11,141 bases of DNA, taken from assembly GCA_035628055.1 (NCBI GenBank), contig DASPKO010000256.1:1-11141 (forward strand), in the 5' to 3' direction. The notes below the pieces were generated by a model, which saw only the letters and a list, made by a program, of their open reading frames with translations, ran no database searches and was not told the DNA's origin. The position numbers were made by a program, and so were the translations under genes. Shown here piece by piece: positions 5,922-11,141 of this stretch (the first letter of the stretch is position 1; each line of letters opens with the position of its first letter). Source of the stretch: DASPKO01 sp035628055 (lineage in GTDB: Bacteria; Planctomycetota; Phycisphaerae; Phycisphaerales; UBA1924).

Positions 5922-7658
5922 TCAGGTCTGGAGCACGCCGGTGACGAAAGGCTTGGCGTAGTCCCAGCCGCGGGCGGATCGGAGCGCCGCCCCGATTTCG
6001 GCGCGGGTGCGGTGCGGCTCGATGAGACGGTCGACCCAGCCGCGCGCGGCGGCGTGGCGGATGTCGGCCTGCTCGGTGTACGAAGCGTGGACCGCCCGCA
6101 GGATCTGGCGGTGCGTCTCCTCGTCGATCTTCTCTCCCTTGCGCTGGCGGCTCCGTTCCTCGATCATCGCCAGCGTGCCGGTGGCCTGGGCGGCGCCCAT
6201 CACGGCGCAGCGGGCGCTCGGCCAGGCGAAGGAGAGGAACTGGTCGAAGGCCCGCCCGCACATGGCGTAGTTGCCGGCCCCGTACGACCCGCCGAGGATC
6301 AGCACGATCTTGGGGACCACGGAGTTGCTCATGGCGTTGACCATCTTGGCGCCGGCGCGGATGATCCCGGCCTGCTCGCTGTCGCGCCCGACCATGAAGC
6401 CCGTCGTGTCGTGCAGGAAGACCAGCGGGATGTTCCGCTGGTTGCAATCCATGATGAAGCGGGCGGCCTTGTCGGCCGAGTCGTGGTAGATGACCCCCGG
6501 GAGCTGGACCAGGCCGGCGCCCGTCCTGGTCAGCCGGCGCTGGTTGGCCACGATCCCGCAGGGGGTTCCCTCGAGGCGGGCGTACCCGCACACCAGGGAG
6601 GGACCGTACTCGGCCTTGTACTCGTCGAAGTCCGGCGCCGGCTCGCCCTGTCCCGTGGCGCGAGCGTCGACCAGGCAGGCGATCAGGTCCCGGGTCTCGT
6701 ACTGGGCCCCGGGCTTGTCGCTGAAGATGGAATAGACGTCGTTGGGGTCGCGGGCCGGGGGCACGGGACGCCGGGCCTGTTCGCGCCCGTTGAACGCCGC
6801 CTCGAGCGCCTCGGGGTCCTCGGGGTCGTCAGCGGGGCCGGGGTAGTAGAAGCGGGTGCCGGCCGGGCGCGGGTACTTCTCCATCAGGGAGCGCAGGCGC
6901 CGCAGACAGGCCGGGTCGTCGGGCTCGCGGAAGTCGATGGTGCCGGAGATGGAGGCGTGCATGGCGGCGCCGCCGAGCTCCTCGTCGGTCACGGTCTGGC
7001 CGATCGCCGCCTTGACGAGCGCGGGGCCCGCGAGGTAGAGCCCGCTTCCCTCGGTCATGAGCAGGGTGTCGCAGAGCACGGGCAGATAGCCCCCGCCCGC
7101 GACGCAGGAGCCCATGATCGCGGCGACCTGGGGGATGTTCAGGGCCGAGATCACCGCGTTGTTGCGGAAGATGCGCCCGAAGTCGTCGGTGTCGGGGAAG
7201 ACGTCCTCCTGCAGGGGGAGAAAGACACCGGCGGAATCGACCAGGTAGATGAGGGGCAGCCGCCCCATCATGGCGATGGTCTGCGCGCGGATGATCTTCT
7301 TGCAGGTCATCGGGAAGAACGCGCCGGCCTTCACCGTCGCGTCGTTCGCGATGATCATGCAGTCGCGGCCGACCACGCGGCCGATCCCGGTGACCACGCC
7401 GGCGGCGGGGGCGCCCCCGTGCTCGGCGTACATGCCCCAGGCGGACCAGAGCCCCAGCTCCATGAACTCGGCCGGCACATCGAGCAGCAGGTCGATGCGC
7501 TCGCGGGCCGTGAGCCGCCCTTTCTCGTGCTGGCGCTCGATCGCCTGGAGGCCCCCGCCCTGCCGGAGCGACTGCTCGGTGATGCGGATGTGCTCGACCA
7601 GCTCCCGGAGCGGGTTGACGGGGGTCGCCTGGGGCGGCTCGGGGGTGGCGCGTGTCAT
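5922..7658 (-). CDS. Acyl-CoA carboxylase carboxyltransferase (beta) subunit, methylcrotonoyl-CoA carboxylase-like
   Basis: A 578-residue biotin-dependent carboxyltransferase. It moves CO2 from carboxybiotin to an acyl-CoA, acting in the cytoplasm with a biotin carboxylase/carrier subunit that is not encoded here. Two crotonase-fold halves are visible. The N-terminal half (about 35-290) has KGRLTARERIDLL (46-58), LVDSAGVFLPLQEDVFPD (139-156), the oxyanion-hole GSCVAGGGY (183-191) and LAGPALVKAAIGQ (209-221). The C-terminal half (about 310-560) has EYGPSLVCGYARLEG (350-364), QRNIPLVFLHDTTGFMVG (407-424), GGSYGAGNYAMCGRAF (456-471) and FAWPSARCAVMG (477-488). The DVFPD...FGRIF block and the second oxyanion loop match MccB-type subunits better than PccB or AccD5, but the substrate cannot be fixed from sequence. 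It is longer than typical MccB (around 535) through an N-terminal stretch and a Gly/Pro insertion near 332-343. It starts 18 bp after gcvP ends. No clear Shine-Dalgarno is seen, so translation may be coupled to gcvP. Confidence 0.93.
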   Translation of the reverse strand: MTRATPEPPQATPVNPLRELVEHIRITEQSLRQGGGLQAIERQHEKGRLTARERIDLLLDVPAEFMELGLWSAWGMYAEHGGAPAAGVVTGIGRVVGRDCMIIANDATVKAGAFFPMTCKKIIRAQTIAMMGRLPLIYLVDSAGVFLPLQEDVFPDTDDFGRIFRNNAVISALNIPQVAAIMGSCVAGGGYLPVLCDTLLMTEGSGLYLAGPALVKAAIGQTVTDEELGGAAMHASISGTIDFREPDDPACLRRLRSLMEKYPRPAGTRFYYPGPADDPEDPEALEAAFNGREQARRPVPPARDPNDVYSIFSDKPGAQYETRDLIACLVDARATGQGEPAPDFDEYKAEYGPSLVCGYARLEGTPCGIVANQRRLTRTGAGLVQLPGVIYHDSADKAARFIMDCNQRNIPLVFLHDTTGFMVGRDSEQAGIIRAGAKMVNAMSNSVVPKIVLILGGSYGAGNYAMCGRAFDQFLSFAWPSARCAVMGAAQATGTLAMIEERSRQRKGEKIDEETHRQILRAVHASYTEQADIRHAAARGWVDRLIEPHRTRAEIGAALRSARGWDYAKPFVTGVLQT

Positions 7659-7676
7659 GGCTGGAGCGTGCGGGGG

Positions 7677-10676
<3,000 letters not shown>

Positions 10677-10821
10677 GGAGGGGGGCGGGTGGGCTGGGCC
10701 GGCCGCCGCCGGTGACGTTCGGCGGGCGCTGCAGCTCGTCTATCGCGACCGGGCGGCAGTCTAGGGAACCATCCCGGGGCAGGTGCGGGACGCGGCGCGC
10801 GTGCGCGGGCGACGCGGGCCC

Positions 10822-10839
10822 CCGACCGGCCCGGGTCGG
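10822..10839. repeat. Inverted repeat upstream of argG
   Basis: CCGACC, a 6-nt GGCCCG spacer and GGTCGG form a perfect 6-bp inverted repeat 21-38 nt before the argG ATG, where a -35 element would be expected if TACGCT is the -10. It is a candidate operator. It does not resemble the AT-rich ARG box bound by ArgR. Confidence 0.35.
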
Positions 10840-10847
10840 CGCCGGGC

Positions 10848-10853
10848 TACGCT
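10848..10853 (+). promoter_or_regulatory. Candidate -10 (TANNNT) next to the argG start
   Basis: TACGCT ends 6 nt before the argG ATG at 10860. A -10 in that position would start transcription at or beside the A of the ATG and give a leaderless mRNA, in line with the lack of any Shine-Dalgarno there. This is inferred from position and a degenerate motif only. Confidence 0.3.
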
Positions 10854-10859
10854 CGCCCC

Positions 10860-11141
10860 ATGGGCGCACACCCCAAGGCGGCGGGGCCACGCAAGATCGT
10901 GCTGGCGTATTCGGGCGGGCTGGACACGTCGGTGATCCTTCCCTGGCTGAAGGAGCGGTATCCGGGCGTGCGCCTGGTGGCGTACGCGGCGGACCTGGGC
11001 CAGGGGGCCGAGGAACTCGACGGCCTGGAGGAGAAGGCGCTGGGAAGCGGGGCCGACGAGGTGATCGTCGACGACCTGCGCCGTGAGTTCGCGGAGGACT
11101 ACTGCTTCGCGATGCTGCGCGCGCAGGCGACGTACGAGCGG
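10860..11141 (+). CDS. argG: Argininosuccinate synthase, N-terminal part (3'-truncated by window)
   Basis: First 94 codons of argininosuccinate synthase, which joins citrulline and aspartate using ATP in arginine biosynthesis; the reading frame runs open to the right edge. After a short polar start, residues 12-30 read KIVLAYSGGLDTSVILPWL, holding the SGGLDTS pyrophosphatase P-loop typical of the N-type ATP synthase family. AADLGQGAEELDGLEEKAL (47-65) and the later LRREFAEDYCFAMLRAQATYE (73-93) match the family in order and spacing. Full enzymes are about 400 residues, so roughly three quarters lie beyond the window. The ATG at 10860 is chosen because it stands about 11 residues before the conserved first strand; no Shine-Dalgarno precedes it. 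It is divergent from gcvP. Identity is secure even from this fragment. Confidence 0.95.
   Translation, partial: MGAHPKAAGPRKIVLAYSGGLDTSVILPWLKERYPGVRLVAYAADLGQGAEELDGLEEKALGSGADEVIVDDLRREFAEDYCFAMLRAQATYER

Larger units (their letters stand above)
10677..10859. promoter_or_regulatory. Divergent gcvP-argG intergenic region
   Basis: These 183 bp must hold promoters for both gcvP (leftward) and argG (rightward). On the minus strand TAGACT (10763-10758) is a possible -10 for gcvP, without a recognisable -35. The conserved core elements of a glycine riboswitch, often found before gcv genes, are not seen in the gcvP leader. A 6-bp inverted repeat lies near argG and is listed separately. Confidence 0.5.

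Noticed and set aside
10677..10800. Glycine riboswitch upstream of gcvP
   Set aside because: Neither the conserved GGAGAG-type core nor the paired aptamer elements are visible on the minus strand.

Overview
The window is very GC-rich bacterial DNA with tightly packed genes. It most likely comes from a planctomycete of the Phycisphaerae type. The best clue is the secreted protein at 1368-2204, whose C-terminus is a calcium-loop dockerin-like repeat ending in Gly-Cys, a form common in Phycisphaerales surface proteins. That placement is an inference from family knowledge; there is no rRNA in the window to confirm it.

Layout from left to right: an AI-2E/PerM-family membrane transporter (+), probably missing its first two membrane segments at the left edge; a convergent secreted laminin-B-like/dockerin protein (-); a tRNA-Leu(UAA) gene (+); an orphan membrane sensor histidine kinase with a PAS domain (-); a PAC2-family protein (-); an acyl-CoA carboxylase carboxyltransferase (beta) subunit of methylcrotonoyl-CoA-carboxylase type (-); a full-length glycine decarboxylase GcvP (-); and, divergently, the first 94 codons of argininosuccinate synthase argG (+), cut by the right edge.

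gcvP, the carboxyltransferase and the PAC2 gene are spaced 18 and 42 bp apart on one strand and form a likely operon. It joins glycine cleavage, acyl-CoA carboxylation and a PAC2 protein with a charged helical C-terminal tail. Neither gcvT/gcvH/lpd nor the biotin carboxylase/biotin carrier subunit is present, so both enzymes must find partners encoded elsewhere. The kinase lies 165 bp downstream of the PAC2 gene with its own Shine-Dalgarno and no response regulator nearby.

No insertion sequence, integrase, CRISPR array or toxin-antitoxin pair was seen, and no gene-free stretch exceeds about 200 bp. The region reads as core chromosome. The most interesting points are the PAC2 gene in a metabolic operon, the proline-rich insertion in the transporter, the orphan kinase, several GC-rich hairpins at gene ends and starts, and a possible leaderless start for argG.
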